Positions 62,788 through 64,000 of a DNA stretch of 64,000 nt are shown here, in pieces. How positions within the stretch are numbered: position 1 is the first letter of the stretch; every line of letters starts with the position of its first letter. The notes beneath the pieces were generated by a model. That model worked only from the letters and a program-made list of their open reading frames with translations, was not told the DNA's origin and did no database searches. Both the position numbers and the translations under genes were made by a program. This DNA comes from Myxococcales bacterium (GTDB lineage Bacteria > Myxococcota_A > Polyangia > Palsa-1104 > JAEUJZ01), in NCBI GenBank assembly GCA_016794465.1, contig JAEUKA010000013.1, positions 62,001 to 126,000 on the forward strand, written 5' to 3'.

Positions 62788-64000
62788 CTACGAGCAACCG
62801 GGTACGGTCGTCATTGTCCGCAGCTTGGTGCAGCCCGCGCTGATGAAGTCGCGGTCGCTCACCGAGTACAGGCGCGCTTCCCCATCGGCGAGCAAGATCA
62901 CCAGCTGCTTGCCATCCGCCGACAGCTCGGCGGACAGCGGCGGCTGCGGCAGGTCTTGCAGGGCAAACACCGGCTGACCGTCTTTGATCGCCCACACCCG
63001 CACCGAGCGATCGGCACTCGCGGTCACGATGTAGTGGCCATCGATCGAGAACTCGGCTGACCGCACCGCACCGCGATGTCCGCTCAGCGAAAGCTGCTGC
63101 TCGCCACGGGTGGTACTGAGCACCGACACCGAGCCGTCATCCGCCGCCGACACCGCCACCGAGTCCCCCATCGCATGCGACAGCGCCACCGCCCGTACCT
63201 TGGCCGGATGTTCGTGCAGCGTCCGCAGCCGCTCGCCACTGACCACCTGCCACAGCAGCACCCGCCGTCCCGCCGCCGTGAGCAGCAGCTGTCCGTTCTG
63301 CGACAGGTCCACCGCCGTCACTTCATCCACATGCGGCAGCTGCGCACCGAGCTTGTGCCCACCTTGTCGCAGATAGACCACCTCGGCCCGATCCCCAAGA
63401 CCCATCACCACGGGAAAGCCCTGCGGCGGATCATCATCGGGTGACACCAAGGCGGTCAGCACCCGCGCCGGGACCTGGCTGCGCAGCTGGTTCATCAGCA
63501 GTCCTTGCTCATTGAAAGCCAGCACGCGGCCATCGATCGAAACCATCACCTGGCTGCAGCGATACTTGGTCGCCAGCGCTCGCACCACCGCGCCTTCGGG
63601 CAGCGCAAACTCGGCTGGCAGCGGCTGACCTTCGGCATCCCACAGCGAGACGCCACCGCTCGAAGCCGCCAGCACAAACGGCTTGCCGGTCGTCCCCCGC
63701 GCAAACGGACACAGCTTCAGCAGATGCAGTCCCGGCTCGCGCACCCGCAGAAACGGCAGCCGCAGCCCGCCCATCGCCGTCACCGCTTGCCGCAGCGCCT
63801 GCGACTCGGGAAACGGCAGCGGCTCTTTCTTGGGCGCCACCTGGGAAAGCAGCGACTTCAGGGTCTGCGCGGCTGGTGGCAGGGGCGGCGTCTTCACTTG
63901 CGCTGGCGCCGGCTCGAGATCCCGCAGCCGAGCATCAATGTTCAGCCGCACGCGCTCGTGTTCTTGGCGGTCGCGCAGGGCCAGCTGAAGCTCCTCGTTG
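62788..64000 (-). CDS. WD40-like repeat protein (5' end outside window)
   Basis: Frame open to the window end with no start needed inside it; the visible part is 404 codons. C-terminal two-thirds shows about seven WD-type repeats (VAVSAADDGSVSVLST, LSGHRGAVRSAEFSIDGHYIVTASADRSVRVWA). The preceding Arg/Gln/Glu-rich segment near the window end (LQLALRDRQEHERV) is probably a coiled coil or the end of another domain. In Myxococcota WD40 modules often follow Ser/Thr kinases; that cannot be checked here. Confidence 0.75.
   Translation of the reverse strand, partial: NEELQLALRDRQEHERVRLNIDARLRDLEPAPAQVKTPPLPPAAQTLKSLLSQVAPKKEPLPFPESQALRQAVTAMGGLRLPFLRVREPGLHLLKLCPFARGTTGKPFVLAASSGGVSLWDAEGQPLPAEFALPEGAVVRALATKYRCSQVMVSIDGRVLAFNEQGLLMNQLRSQVPARVLTALVSPDDDPPQGFPVVMGLGDRAEVVYLRQGGHKLGAQLPHVDEVTAVDLSQNGQLLLTAAGRRVLLWQVVSGERLRTLHEHPAKVRAVALSHAMGDSVAVSAADDGSVSVLSTTRGEQQLSLSGHRGAVRSAEFSIDGHYIVTASADRSVRVWAIKDGQPVFALQDLPQPPLSAELSADGKQLVILLADGEARLYSVSDRDFISAGCTKLRTMTTVPGCS

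Overview
The window is GC-rich, densely packed bacterial chromosome. It carries several signal-transduction genes (three histidine kinases, a FIST protein, a eukaryote-like Ser/Thr kinase), many lipoproteins with Asp/Leu/Pro-rich linkers, a HAD-type IMP-GMP 5'-nucleotidase, and secreted genes of the DUF1501 type. This style fits a Gram-negative member of the Myxococcota or a related deltaproteobacterial lineage. No rRNA, tRNA or other taxonomic marker is present, so the assignment is an inference.

Left part (1-36.4 kb) is host chromosome. It holds an M16-peptidase-like gene, an ABC exporter, an HD protein next to glmU, a sensor kinase, an exported methyltransferase, an overlapping glycosyltransferase/polysaccharide deacetylase pair, a cytochrome P450, and gnd preceded by a 22-bp tandem repeat array. 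Then come coaX-tlpA-murJ, small lipoproteins, a 5'-nucleotidase, serA, and a four-gene signalling cluster (response regulator, kinase with a zinc-ribbon-like insertion, FIST protein, second kinase). holB-ricT, a zinc-ribbon/rhomboid fusion and miaE follow.

Middle part (37,415-48,612) is an integrated mobile element of about 11.2 kb and is the main discovery. It sits inside a Ser/Thr protein kinase gene, exactly at the HRDLKPxN catalytic loop. The two kinase halves lie at 36,426-37,415 and 48,605-49,009. Joining them across a shared 9-bp sequence (CGCGGTGAA on the + strand) restores one uninterrupted frame of about 464 codons. The element carries a tyrosine integrase next to its right end, a Cro/CI-type repressor with palindromic operator candidates, a small SF2 helicase on an AT-rich segment, and a Cys-rich lipoprotein. 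Its core is a tightly spaced co-directional block of eleven mostly unrecognisable genes (40.3-46.3 kb). These include proteins with short membrane anchors, CBM5/12-like modules, a 3D-type peptidoglycan-lysis domain, a possible transglutaminase-like protein and a Lys/Ala-rich DNA-binding-like protein. No terminase, portal, tail, relaxase or conjugation genes are visible. The best guess is a tailless-phage-like provirus or an undescribed integrative element.

Right part (49-64 kb) is host chromosome again: a lipoprotein alpha-amylase, a GpsA-like protein lacking both catalytic lysines, a methyltransferase, a transglutaminase-elicitor-like secreted protein, a secreted three-gene cluster (CxxCH protein, lipoprotein, Tat-exported DUF1501 protein), a disulfide-reductase-fold flavoprotein without its cysteine pair, a carotenoid oxygenase, and a WD40-like gene running off the window end.
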